Source: Sphingobium lactosutens DS20
GTDB taxonomy: Bacteria; Pseudomonadota; Alphaproteobacteria; Sphingomonadales; Sphingomonadaceae
DNA: 64,000 bases
Assembly (NCBI RefSeq): GCF_000445105.1
Contig: NZ_ATDP01000101.1
Span: forward strand, 1-64,000
Direction of reading: 5' to 3'
In this document: one piece after another, positions 27,470 to 36,037 of the stretch
How the letters are laid out: each line of letters starts with the position of its first letter
How positions within the stretch are numbered: position 1 is the stretch's first letter
Notes under the pieces: model-generated
Databases searched by the model: none
What the model saw: the letters and a program-made list of their open reading frames with translations, nothing else
Told to the model about the DNA's origin: nothing
Made by a program: the position numbers and the translations under genes

Positions 27470-28099
27470 ATGTTGAGCCAGATCGCAGCGAGCGACGATC
27501 TCGTCTTCTTTCGTCCGCATCAGTTTTTGGTGCGGGACAATGAGCGGCCAGAGGCTCTATACGATATTCTGGAAGGCTGGGCCTGTCGTCACCGTTTGCT
27601 GCCCGATGGACGCCGGCAGATTACGGCCCTCTATCTGCCCGGCGACCTTTGCGATCCGCTCTGGTCGCTGTCGCCTTATAGCCATGACGCGGTGGTGGCA
27701 TTGACCAATGTCCGCGCGGTGCGGCGGCCATTGAACGAAGCGGCAGGGTCTGATCGGGGCAAAGCCACTGCGCTGCGGCTGGTGGAATCCGTGGAAAGAC
27801 AGTCCAACTGGCTGGTCAGTTTGGGGCGAAAGACGGCGATGGAGCGCCTCGCGCAGCTGCTGTTGGAGTTGTTTGAGCGGATGCGCCGGGCGGGGCTTGC
27901 CTATGGCCAGCAATGCGCGCTTCCGTTGACGCAGACCGACATCGCCGATGCGACGGGCCTTACTGCGGTGCATGTCAACCGTACGCTTCAGGCCATGCGC
28001 GCGAAGGGCGTGCTGGACCTTCATTCCAAATGGCTCCGCATTCCGGACCTAAGTGCGTTGCGCGATCTAGCGGCGCTGGGGCATCAAGATAGTTTGTGA
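27470..28099 (+). CDS. Crp/Fnr-family transcriptional regulator, second copy
   Basis: A 209-residue regulator, shorter than the first copy at 25915-26658. It has a sensor barrel (LPDGRRQITALYLPGDLCDPLW, close to the equivalent part of the first copy) and a C-terminal helix-turn-helix TQTDIADATGLTAVHVNRTLQAM. A GAGGGG ribosome site precedes the ATG. The 248-base region upstream holds no other gene and carries its promoter. It is convergent with the mannose isomerase gene. Confidence 0.87.
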   Translation: MLSQIAASDDLVFFRPHQFLVRDNERPEALYDILEGWACRHRLLPDGRRQITALYLPGDLCDPLWSLSPYSHDAVVALTNVRAVRRPLNEAAGSDRGKATALRLVESVERQSNWLVSLGRKTAMERLAQLLLELFERMRRAGLAYGQQCALPLTQTDIADATGLTAVHVNRTLQAMRAKGVLDLHSKWLRIPDLSALRDLAALGHQDSL

Positions 28100-28124
28100 G
28101 GTCCGAAAGGCGTTTGGCCTAGAA

Positions 28125-28931
28125 TTACAGGGTTGCGATCAACGCGTGCATCTCGGTTTCAAGCGTGAGTTCAGCAGCGCCGCTAATCAGCCAACATTCG
28201 CCGGCGCGCCAGGCTTTGCCGTCGATCACGCCCGAGCCGGAAATTGGCGTGAACCAAGCCTGATCCTGTTCCAGCACGATGGTGTCGCCGGCCTTGCCCA
28301 TCCTGCTTTCCACATGAAATGGCGCGAGAGGGCGCTCGACAAGCAACATGTCCTCGGTCCGCTTCACCTGCTGGCCCTGTAACGGGTAGGGCTTCGGACG
28401 GCTGACGGCAACGCCCTCGTCCAGATGCAAGGGCCTTGGCCGGCCATAATCATAGAGGCGGTAGGTGATGTCGCTATTTTGCTGGATTTCCACCAACGTG
28501 ATGCCGCCGCCGATCGCATGGATGGTGCCGGCCGGGATATAGTAGAAACTGCCGGGCTGCACCGGTTTCCAGTCGATCAGGTCCTCAATCGACCCGTCTA
28601 GGGCGGCAACGCGCAAGGCTTCGGGGCTCAAGGGGCGAACCAGTCCTATGCCCAGCCGCGCATCGCCTTGCGTATCGAGCACATACCAGCATTCGGATTT
28701 CCCGCTCGGGTGGTTTTGCGCCCGCGCTTGCTCATCATCAGGATGAACCTGGATCGAAAGCCGCTCGCTGGTGAAGAGATATTTGACCAGCAGCGGCTGG
28801 ACGCAATCGTCCGGGCCAGTGAACCATATCTCGCCAATGCGCCGACCGTCCGCGACACCATAGCAGGCAGGAATATCCGTCCGGCCCCACGGCTTCTCAA
28901 CCGGATGAGGGTTCAGGCGATGGGATGTCAC
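28125..28931 (-). CDS. Class I mannose-6-phosphate isomerase
   Basis: A 268-residue zinc-dependent cupin that interconverts mannose-6-phosphate and fructose-6-phosphate. Metal-binding positions are visible in SIQVHPDDEQA (Gln-x-His) and in the second cupin block YIPAGTIHAIGGGITLVEIQQNSDITYRLYDYGR. It begins KPWGRTDIP, as in short bacterial ManA proteins (about 270-320 residues). Its start overlaps the stop of the upstream ROK kinase (ATGA), so the pair would phosphorylate a hexose and then isomerise it, linking to mannose or fructose use. Confidence 0.9.
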   Translation of the reverse strand: MTSHRLNPHPVEKPWGRTDIPACYGVADGRRIGEIWFTGPDDCVQPLLVKYLFTSERLSIQVHPDDEQARAQNHPSGKSECWYVLDTQGDARLGIGLVRPLSPEALRVAALDGSIEDLIDWKPVQPGSFYYIPAGTIHAIGGGITLVEIQQNSDITYRLYDYGRPRPLHLDEGVAVSRPKPYPLQGQQVKRTEDMLLVERPLAPFHVESRMGKAGDTIVLEQDQAWFTPISGSGVIDGKAWRAGECWLISGAAELTLETEMHALIATL

Positions 28932-29857
28932 GCAAAAGCCCCTTTTTTTGCCATCATGGCCATGGCGATGGTCCCCATAGGCCCCGCCTGATGCCCAAGC
29001 CCCGGTGCGACGATATAGGGCCCGCCGGCCGGAAGAGCCATATAATCGTTCAGGCTAATGCGCAGTTGTTGTTCGATCCGTCCAAGCAAATGAGGCTGCC
29101 CCGTCAGCACGCCGCCGCCCATGGCTATGCGCAAGGGCCCGGTCGTACACACCAGCGCATGGGCCATCTTTGCCAGGCAATCGACAATAGGGTCCCACAC
29201 CGGGTCATCGGGCGCTATGGTTTGGGGCTGACGACCCTGAAGCCGGCCGAGGAGAGCGGGGCCGGACGCGAGACCTTCAACGCAATCGTCATGATAGCGG
29301 CAAATGCTGGTAAAATCATCGCCGGTCATGCGTGGTACGCGGATATGACCGATCTCGCTATGGCCGATTCCGCGCGTGGGCCTGCCATGGACGATCAGGC
29401 CGACGCCAATGCCGGTGCCGACAGTGACATAGGCGAAATCCTGAAGGCCAAGGCCGCTGCCCCAGCATATTTCTGCCATGGCCGCGCCATTGACGTCCGT
29501 GTCGAAGGCGAATGGAACAGTGAAGGGTCTCGCCAGCGCGGCCACAAGGTTGGTGCCTGGCCAGCCCCGCTTCGGGGTCGTCAAAACGCGCCCATAGGCA
29601 GGTGAGGTCGGATTGATGTCGATCGGTCCAAAGGCCGCTATGCCCAAGGCTGCGAAGTCGCGTTCATCTTTCCATTCCTGAAGTATGGCGGCAATTACCG
29701 GCAACGTCTCATCCGGTTGCCCAGTGGGAATGGTACGTTGGTCCACTATGTCATCTGCTCTCGTCGCCAGGGTGCAGATGCATTTGGTGCCGCCCAGTTC
29801 GACCCCGGCATAACGCGACGTGTGGACAGAAGATCGGGCGCCGTCTGCTATTGGCAT
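28928..29857 (-). CDS. ROK-family sugar kinase, fructokinase type
   Basis: A 309-residue ROK kinase. The phosphate loop is ELGGTKCICTLA (residues about 19-30); the catalytic Asp is in FAFDTDVNGAAMAE, and the zinc-binding block is CRYHDDCVEGLASGPALLGR, as in fructokinase-type ROK proteins. It lacks an N-terminal helix-turn-helix, so it is an enzyme and not a ROK repressor. It is coupled to the mannose-6-phosphate isomerase gene, which argues for fructose or mannose as substrate. Confidence 0.88.
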   Translation of the reverse strand: MPIADGARSSVHTSRYAGVELGGTKCICTLATRADDIVDQRTIPTGQPDETLPVIAAILQEWKDERDFAALGIAAFGPIDINPTSPAYGRVLTTPKRGWPGTNLVAALARPFTVPFAFDTDVNGAAMAEICWGSGLGLQDFAYVTVGTGIGVGLIVHGRPTRGIGHSEIGHIRVPRMTGDDFTSICRYHDDCVEGLASGPALLGRLQGRQPQTIAPDDPVWDPIVDCLAKMAHALVCTTGPLRIAMGGGVLTGQPHLLGRIEQQLRISLNDYMALPAGGPYIVAPGLGHQAGPMGTIAMAMMAKKGAFA

Positions 29858-30036
29858 GACTTACCGAACCCCAGTGGGGCCATCGGTGGCAGTAGCGGCC
29901 CGAACGTTTGGCATAGGATCACCAATGAACCCTAGAGCATATGATCCGGCACGCGCAACCGGCTGGAACGGCGGGCCGATCCACGGCCCGCATTCATGTC
30001 CCGGCTGTTGGCTCACCCATCTTGGATGGCTGAAAC

Positions 30037-30264
30037 TTAATCCCGCCCAAGTTGGCTTTTCAAAGCATCAATCTGTTTCGAGGCATCCGCCTTGCTGAGC
30101 GAAGCGGCAGGTGGCTCGACCCCGGCCTCCTCGCAGAGTGTCGTCAGATAGGATGCCTGCGCGCCCGTCATTGGGTCGTCGCCTGATACCCAGTTGTCGG
30201 GATCCTTTTCGGCATTCGAGCCGGGATGTTCGTCCAGCTTTGGATTTTCGACGGGTTCAGTCAT
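30037..30264 (-). CDS. Small DUF3072 protein
   Basis: A 75-residue acidic protein with the DUF3072 signature DPMTGAQASYLTTLCEEAG (residues about 30-48) followed by a basic helix ASLSKADASKQIDALKSQLG. The N-terminus is disordered and rich in Pro, Glu and Asp. Function is unknown. A clear EcfG-type promoter lies 37-61 bases upstream, so it is probably a member of the general stress regulon. Confidence 0.83.
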   Translation of the reverse strand: MTEPVENPKLDEHPGSNAEKDPDNWVSGDDPMTGAQASYLTTLCEEAGVEPPAASLSKADASKQIDALKSQLGRD

Positions 30265-30300
30265 GATTGCGTCTCCTGCGTTCGCATTATGTTCTGGCTG

Positions 30301-30325
30301 AACGCTGCGGGGGATTGCCCGTTCC
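30301..30325 (-). promoter_or_regulatory. EcfG (general stress sigma factor)-type promoter of the DUF3072 gene
   Basis: On the minus strand, GGAAC (30325-30321) and CGTT (30304-30301) are separated by exactly 16 bases, the spacing and both elements of the alphaproteobacterial EcfG consensus. Transcription would start near 30294, giving a leader of about 30 bases before the ATG at 30264. The match is exact; the assignment to EcfG is by known consensus. Confidence 0.62.
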
Positions 30326-30383
30326 CTTGACTATCCACTCAACTCCCATTGCCCCGTCATGTTTGTAGCCGATAAAGCCCTCG

Positions 30384-31670
30384 CTAAGCCATTTCGGTCT
30401 CCGCCACAGGCTCGTCCGGATCGCGTCCCTGCTGTCGATCCATGGCGCGCATGATCGGCGTGACGGTCAGGCCGTGCAACAGGATGGAAAGCAGGACGAC
30501 CAGGCTGACGATAGCCCATAGCCGTTCGCCCGATCCAAATCCCCCAGCGTTGACGGCGTAAGCGAGATAATAAAAGGATCCCACGCCCCTGATCCCGAAA
30601 AAGGCCAAGGTCATTTTCTCGCTTCGGTCGGCAGGCATGCCGATCAGGCCGATAAGGCCGGCGATCGGGCGCACCAGCAGGATGATCGCGACTGCGGCCA
30701 GCAGGTCGACCCAGCGGAGCGGCGTCAGCACTCCGCTGACCAGCGCGCCGCCGAACAGGATGAGCAGCACCATCATGGCCAGCCGCTCTACCTGTTCGGT
30801 GAGGGCATGCATTTCGCGCTGGAAATCATGGTCGCGATGGGACCGGCGCAGGGTCAGCGCGGTGACGAATACAGCCAAGAAGCCATAGCTGTCGACCATT
30901 TCGGCGGCACCATAGGATATGAGTGTCGCGGCGAGCGCAATCAGCCCGTCGCCGGTCTGCGCCAGCCGATTTTTCGCGGGCACATGGAAGGTCAGCCAAC
31001 CGAATATCCGCCCGATGATCCAGCCGGCGATCAGCCCGACGCTGATTTCCCAGAGGACGTCATGGAGCACCCAGTTGCGGAACCAAGGCTCCCTGGAACC
31101 GGCAGCGGCAGCGGCCAAGGCAATGGCGAGATTAACGAAAGGAAAGGCCAGGCCATCGTTCAGTCCGGCTTCCGACGTCAGGCCGAAGCGGACATCATCC
31201 TCTTTGCCGCTTTTGGGTGGTCCTACCTGAACATCGGCCGCCAGCACGGGATCGGTCGGCGCGAGGCAAGCGCCAAGCAACAGCGCCACGGGCAGGGACA
31301 GGCCCAGCGCGTAGATGCCGATCAGCGTGATGGCGGCGATGGAAAGCGGCATGGTGATACCCAGCAACCGCCAGGTGACATTCCAGCGACGCCAGCTGAA
31401 AAGCCGGTCCAGTTTCAGTCCCGCGCCCATCAGCGCGATGATGACGACGAATTCGGTCAGCCTCTCTGCGATATCGGGCAGGATCGTCGGCAACGGTCGG
31501 AAGGTGATGGCCGGGATCAGGAAAATGGCGGCGCCCGCGCCCATGCAGATGATGGGAAGCGACAGCGGCAGCCGCTTCAACGCCAGAGGCAACCACGCCA
31601 CCAATGTTATCAATATGCCGACACCGGTGAGCCACAGGATATAGGGTTCGGGGGAGGAAAGGCCGGGCAT
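30384..31670 (-). CDS. Monovalent cation:proton antiporter (NhaP/CPA1-type)
   Basis: A 428-residue inner-membrane protein with about 12 hydrophobic segments. Family markers are GACLAPTDPVLAADVQVG with the conserved Asp of the TDP motif, DVRFGLTSEAGLNDGLAFPFV with the ND-type acidic ion-site residues, and GIRGVGSFYYLAYA near the C-terminus. It exchanges Na+ or K+ for protons in pH or salt balance. A cytoplasmic tail is nearly absent. It is flanked by stress-type genes on the same strand but with separate gaps. Confidence 0.9.
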   Translation of the reverse strand: MPGLSSPEPYILWLTGVGILITLVAWLPLALKRLPLSLPIICMGAGAAIFLIPAITFRPLPTILPDIAERLTEFVVIIALMGAGLKLDRLFSWRRWNVTWRLLGITMPLSIAAITLIGIYALGLSLPVALLLGACLAPTDPVLAADVQVGPPKSGKEDDVRFGLTSEAGLNDGLAFPFVNLAIALAAAAAGSREPWFRNWVLHDVLWEISVGLIAGWIIGRIFGWLTFHVPAKNRLAQTGDGLIALAATLISYGAAEMVDSYGFLAVFVTALTLRRSHRDHDFQREMHALTEQVERLAMMVLLILFGGALVSGVLTPLRWVDLLAAVAIILLVRPIAGLIGLIGMPADRSEKMTLAFFGIRGVGSFYYLAYAVNAGGFGSGERLWAIVSLVVLLSILLHGLTVTPIMRAMDRQQGRDPDEPVAETEMA

Positions 31671-31711
31671 AGCCCTTAAACCCTAAACCGCCGCCATAAG
31701 TTCATGGGCAA

Positions 31712-34700
31712 TCAGGCCGCGGGCGTCGGCGCCTCGATCATGTCACGGATTTTGGCGGACAGGACGTCAATCGCGAAGGGCTTGGCGATCATCTCCATGC
31801 CTTGCCCAAGAAATTCGCTGCGTACGGTCGCGCGTTCGGCATAGCCGGTGATGAACAGGATGCGCAGGTCGGGGCGGTCAGCCCGCAGGATATCGGCAAG
31901 TTGGCGACCGTTCATGCCGGGCAGCCCCACATCGCTGATGAGCAGGTCCATACGCGGCATGGCCTGCGCCAGCGTGATGGCGGTTTGAGCATCGGGCGCC
32001 TGCCACACGGCATAGCCCAGATCATCGAGCACGTCGCAGACCAGCAGCCGGACCGAAGGATCATCTTCGACCAGCAGCACGCATTCGCCTGGTTCGGCTA
32101 CACGCACTTCGACGGCCTGATCGGCTTTATCCTCTATTTCGCCTACATGGCGGGGTAAGAGGAGGCGGATCGTGGTGCCCTGTTCAGGAGCGGAGCAGAT
32201 GCGAACATGGCCGCCCGACTGACGCGCGAAACCATAGACCATCGACAGGCCAAGGCCGGTTCCCGCGCCGATTGGCTTGGTGGTGAAGAACGGATCGAAC
32301 GCCTTGGCAAGCACATCCTTGCTCATGCCCATGCCGGTGTCGGATACGCTGATTTCCACGAAATCACCGCCCTCCATGTCGTCGGCTTCGGACATGGTGA
32401 CGTCGCTCAATGGCGCATTGCGCGCCGCGATCGTCAGCGTGCCGCCATGGGGCATGGCGTCGCGCGCATTGATGGCAAGGTTCAGCAGCGCGCTTTCCAG
32501 CTGGTTGTGATCGGTCTTGGCGTGCCAGCTCGCGCCCGCCACATCAACCTCCAGCCGGATATTTTCGTCCATGGTCCGCCGCAGCATCTCTTCCATCCCG
32601 GTGACGAGATCGCCGACCGCAACGGCCGTGACATCGAGCGTCTGGCGGCGGGAAAAAGCGAGCAGGCGCTGCGTCAAGGATGCGGCGCGCTGCGCCGACG
32701 TCATTGCCGTGTCGATATAGCGCGCGACCCGATCGCTGCGGCCGGCGGCCAGGTGCCGTTGCAGCAGATCAAGAGAACCGATGACGCCCGTCAGCATATT
32801 GTTGAAATCATGCGCGATGCCGCCGGTCAGCTGGCCGACGGCTTCCATCTTTTGTGCTTGGCGCAAGGCTTCTTCGGCCGCGAGCAATTGTTGCGACCGC
32901 TCCTCGACCCGCTCTTCCAGGCTGGCGTTGAGTTCGGCCAGAGCGACGGTCGTGCGCACCCGTTCGATATGTGCCCAGGATCGTTCCGCCACCGATGCAA
33001 TCAGCCGCAGTTCCGACGGGGTCCAGTCATGGGGTACGCAATCGTGAATGGCCATCAATGCGGTCAGCCGGCCGCCCTTGATCAGCGGCAGGCAGATCGT
33101 CGCGGCAATCCCGATATCCTGGAATGTCCGGGCCTCATGCGCGGGCAGATCGCGCACATTGTCGTTGATGATGAGCGGCAGTCCGGCCTGAAGTCGCTCC
33201 AGCGCCATGGCGCCGAAATCCCGCAATCGGTAATGGCCCACGATCGACGGGGAGCCGGCCGCTGCCCAATCACCGCGAATGGTGAAACCATCCCCATCCT
33301 CATCCATGTCGGCATAGGCGCAATTCGATACGCCCAGATGAGTGGCGACCATCCGCGTGGTGATGGCCATGACAGCGTCCGCGTCTTGGGCGAGGGTGAT
33401 TTCCCGGCTGAGATCGTCCAGGAACCGCAGCCGCATCTCGTTGGCCGCCAGGCTTTCTTCCTGTTCGCGCTGCAGGGTGACGTCGGTGTGAATGCCGACC
33501 CATTCGCGCAATGTGCCATCGGCATCGAACATCGGCACCGCGCGGATCGAGAAACGTCGCCACTGGCCATCGGCGCATAGAACGCGATGCTCGAAAATGA
33601 ACATCTTGCGCGCGGCAACCGCTTCGTCCCAGGCGTCGATCGAGGGTTGCGCGTCTTGTGGATGCACCGCATCCGCCCAGCCATAGCCCTGATAGGCCTC
33701 CTGGCTTTGCCCGGTCAGCTTGGCCCAGCCGGGCTGGGGCCCGTGCATTTTCCCTTCCGCGCTGTTGGTCCACAAATAGCCGTCGATCGCCGCGACCGCC
33801 GCCTCGAACCGCTCGTTGCTGGTCTGAAGCGCGACCTCGCGATCGCGCCGTTCGGTAAGGTCCAGCATCGCGCCTACCATCCGGGTGGCGCGGCCTGAGG
33901 CATCCCGGATAATAAATCCCCGATCGAGCACGGGGGCATAGCCGCCATCGGCGCGGGCAAAGCGATATTCGTCCGACCAGTGGATGGCGTTGCTGTCGGT
34001 CGCGTCGTGGATGCCTGCGGAAATGCGATCCCGGTCATCGGGATGAATGTGCGCGATCCACCATGCGCCGGTCGGTTCGACCGTGGCCAGGTCAAAGCCA
34101 TAGGTGCGCTCGATCGCTTCGTTCCACTGGACCTGATCGGTCTGAAGGTCCCAATCCCAGATAGCGTCGTTGGTGGCGCGCCCGGCCAGGCGATAGCGTT
34201 CCTCAACACTGCGCAAATCGTCGGCGCGGCGATCGGTCAGTGCGATGATGCGCCGCAGCTCCATCTGCGTCATCGCCTGACGCGCCAGCACAGTGAGCAG
34301 GTGCCGCTGCTGCGGCGTGATACCGTCGGGCCGAGGCTGGCGGTCCAGCACGCACAGGGTGCCGATCGGAATGCCCTTGGGCGTGCGGAGCAAGGCTCCG
34401 GCATAGAAGCGCAGGCCATTGTCGGCCATCACAAGCGGGTTGGCGGCGACGCGATCATCCAATGTCGTATCGGGAATGACCAGAACATCGTCCTGGGACA
34501 GGGCGTGGATGCAGATGGAAAGATCCAGCGGCATGTCCTGGACACCCAGACCAACCTGCGCCTTGAACCATTGCCGGTCGCCAGCGATCAGGTTGATGAC
34601 TGCGATCGGCACGGCGAACGCATCGGCGGCCAGTTGCACCAGATCGTCGAAATCAGGCTCGGCCGGCGTGCCGATCATGGCATAGCTGTTCAACGCCGCG

Positions 34701-34765
34701 ATACGCTCCGCCTCGCTCCAGGTGGAGGAGGAGGCAGCAGGGGTGCGCGCGGCATCGGTTGTCAT
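31712..34765 (-). CDS. Large hybrid histidine kinase: GAF-PAS-PAS-GAF-HisKA-HATPase-REC
   Basis: A 1017-residue sensor with no membrane segment. In order: GAF (about 25-170; FKAQVGLGVQDMPLDLSIC), PAS/PAC (about 185-310; ending MVGAMLDLTERRD), a second PAS/PAC (about 320-435; WVGIHTDVTLQREQE), a second GAF (about 455-610; CAYADMDEDGDGFTIRGDW), a short coiled coil, HisKA (GGIAHDFNNML), HATPase_c (AGTGLGLSMVYGF) and a C-terminal receiver (VLLVEDDPSV; acceptor Asp in LLISDVGLPGMNG). HisKA and receiver resemble those of the LOV kinase at 15053. The stimuli are unknown; the second PAS type often binds small ligands or other proteins. There is no adjacent response regulator. Confidence 0.88.
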   Translation of the reverse strand: MTTDAARTPAASSSTWSEAERIAALNSYAMIGTPAEPDFDDLVQLAADAFAVPIAVINLIAGDRQWFKAQVGLGVQDMPLDLSICIHALSQDDVLVIPDTTLDDRVAANPLVMADNGLRFYAGALLRTPKGIPIGTLCVLDRQPRPDGITPQQRHLLTVLARQAMTQMELRRIIALTDRRADDLRSVEERYRLAGRATNDAIWDWDLQTDQVQWNEAIERTYGFDLATVEPTGAWWIAHIHPDDRDRISAGIHDATDSNAIHWSDEYRFARADGGYAPVLDRGFIIRDASGRATRMVGAMLDLTERRDREVALQTSNERFEAAVAAIDGYLWTNSAEGKMHGPQPGWAKLTGQSQEAYQGYGWADAVHPQDAQPSIDAWDEAVAARKMFIFEHRVLCADGQWRRFSIRAVPMFDADGTLREWVGIHTDVTLQREQEESLAANEMRLRFLDDLSREITLAQDADAVMAITTRMVATHLGVSNCAYADMDEDGDGFTIRGDWAAAGSPSIVGHYRLRDFGAMALERLQAGLPLIINDNVRDLPAHEARTFQDIGIAATICLPLIKGGRLTALMAIHDCVPHDWTPSELRLIASVAERSWAHIERVRTTVALAELNASLEERVEERSQQLLAAEEALRQAQKMEAVGQLTGGIAHDFNNMLTGVIGSLDLLQRHLAAGRSDRVARYIDTAMTSAQRAASLTQRLLAFSRRQTLDVTAVAVGDLVTGMEEMLRRTMDENIRLEVDVAGASWHAKTDHNQLESALLNLAINARDAMPHGGTLTIAARNAPLSDVTMSEADDMEGGDFVEISVSDTGMGMSKDVLAKAFDPFFTTKPIGAGTGLGLSMVYGFARQSGGHVRICSAPEQGTTIRLLLPRHVGEIEDKADQAVEVRVAEPGECVLLVEDDPSVRLLVCDVLDDLGYAVWQAPDAQTAITLAQAMPRMDLLISDVGLPGMNGRQLADILRADRPDLRILFITGYAERATVRSEFLGQGMEMIAKPFAIDVLSAKIRDMIEAPTPAA

Positions 34766-34855
34766 ATCCCACCCATATCAGTCTTGGGCGAAAAGCAGCA
34801 TCTAAAATAGCTTGATCTGCCGCAATGTTTTCAAGTCGCCGGGAGGTGGCGCGCC

Positions 34856-35515
34856 TCAGCCGGCGACAGGGGCGGAGCCGGACGGCTCCAGTATCAATGT
34901 GCGCCCCTCGACCCGCCAGGAGGCAAGCTGGGTCAGAAAGTTCATGCCCAATATGTCGACGTCGCCCAGGGCTAGTGAGATGACGGCGTTGAGATTGCGC
35001 GCTTCCAGCCCGCCGATGCCGAGGCGTTCGATCGTTCCGGTTTCGACGCGGACGGTGCCATTGGCGGTGCGCATCAGGACGGGGACGATCCCGCTTTGCG
35101 AGGTGATGGCGGCTGCGCGGGCGGTATCCTGCGATATCGCCGTCACGGTCGCGCCGCTGTCGATGAGCATGCGACGCGGGACGCCGTTGACGGTCGCTCT
35201 CGCCCAGAAATGGCCGTCCGGGGACATGCGGATGCGGACGATGTTTCCCTGCGTTTCCTGATCGGCCAGACCCAGGCGAGACTGGATCTGCGACAGGGCA
35301 GGATCGAACGGCGCGCGCTGGGCGAGGATGAGCAGGCCGATGGCGAGCAGGCCAATGGAAAGCAGGGCCCGCAGGATGCGGCCGAGGAAGGGGATGTTGA
35401 AGAGGAGGAACAGCACGACCGCTCCGCCCAGCGCATAGGGAAAAAGCCGCTGCCATTCCGGGTTGATCGCGATGTCCATCGACTGCCAAACCAGGGGCGG
35501 GGGCTTTCGATCCAT
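34856..35515 (-). CDS. Membrane-anchored retropepsin-like aspartic protease family protein
   Basis: A 219-residue protein. Two N-terminal hydrophobic segments (residues about 18-60, RLFPYALGGAVVLFLLFNIPFLGRIL onward) anchor it; the C-terminal half is a clan AA retropepsin fold with the single catalytic motif MLIDSGATVTAIS, a second strand VETGTIERLGIGGLEARN and DILGMNFLTQL. Such TIGR02281-type proteins function as dimers, each giving one Asp. In related bacteria they are periplasmic and of unknown substrate. Confidence 0.85.
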   Translation of the reverse strand: MDRKPPPLVWQSMDIAINPEWQRLFPYALGGAVVLFLLFNIPFLGRILRALLSIGLLAIGLLILAQRAPFDPALSQIQSRLGLADQETQGNIVRIRMSPDGHFWARATVNGVPRRMLIDSGATVTAISQDTARAAAITSQSGIVPVLMRTANGTVRVETGTIERLGIGGLEARNLNAVISLALGDVDILGMNFLTQLASWRVEGRTLILEPSGSAPVAG

Positions 35516-35688
35516 GATGCCATGCTGACGAACGCGGACAGCAAAGGCGACAAAAGAGAAATTGCGGCGATAGTTTGTTAGCTAACTACCCTATTATGGA
35601 GTAGCATGGTTTTTGTTTGGCGGACGTGAACAAGGCGGCGGTTCGTCCATTGATGCGGTTGGAGCGGGGCGATCAAAGGAGATGCTTC

Positions 35689-35877
35689 ATGCCAGCGAAA
35701 TCAGCCGCCCAACAAAAAGCCGCCGGCGCAGCGCTTTCGGCCAAGCGTGGCGACACACCCAAAAGCGACCTTCAGGGCGCGTCCCGGTCCATGGTGGAGT
35801 CGATGAGCGAGAAGGAATTGGAGGACATGGCCTCGACCAAGCGCAAGGGCAAGCCCGAGCATAAGAGCAAGGATTGA
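35689..35877 (+). CDS. Small basic DUF3008 protein
   Basis: A 62-residue basic protein (MPAKSAAQQKAAGAALSAKRG...) that matches DUF3008: an Ala/Lys-rich N-terminus, LQGASRSMVESMSEKELEDMAST in the middle, and a KGKPEHK tail. The start at 35689 has AAGGAG 7 bases upstream. Its small size and composition recall stress- or nucleic-acid-associated proteins, but no function is known. A weak TGAAC-N16-CATT upstream is not a convincing EcfG site. Confidence 0.8.
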   Translation: MPAKSAAQQKAAGAALSAKRGDTPKSDLQGASRSMVESMSEKELEDMASTKRKGKPEHKSKD

Positions 35878-36037
35878 GCCGGCTGCTGCGAGGCCAATGC
35901 CGACCCCGCAACGTGTCGCGCCAGGATTTGAACGCCGGGGGCGGAACCCTTTGCCATGCCGGATCATTGCCGTCGCCATGATGATCCCGATGGCTTCGGT
36001 TCCGTTCCCGCCCGCTCCCGGCCTAAGGCGCTGACCC

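Noticed and set aside
32207-33580. 457-residue open frame on the plus strand
   Set aside because: Antisense to the hybrid kinase and lacking any domain.
35943-35968. GGAAC-N17-CATT before the CDF gene
   Set aside because: The -10 element is not CGTT, and the distance to the gene start is about 70 bases; not convincing.
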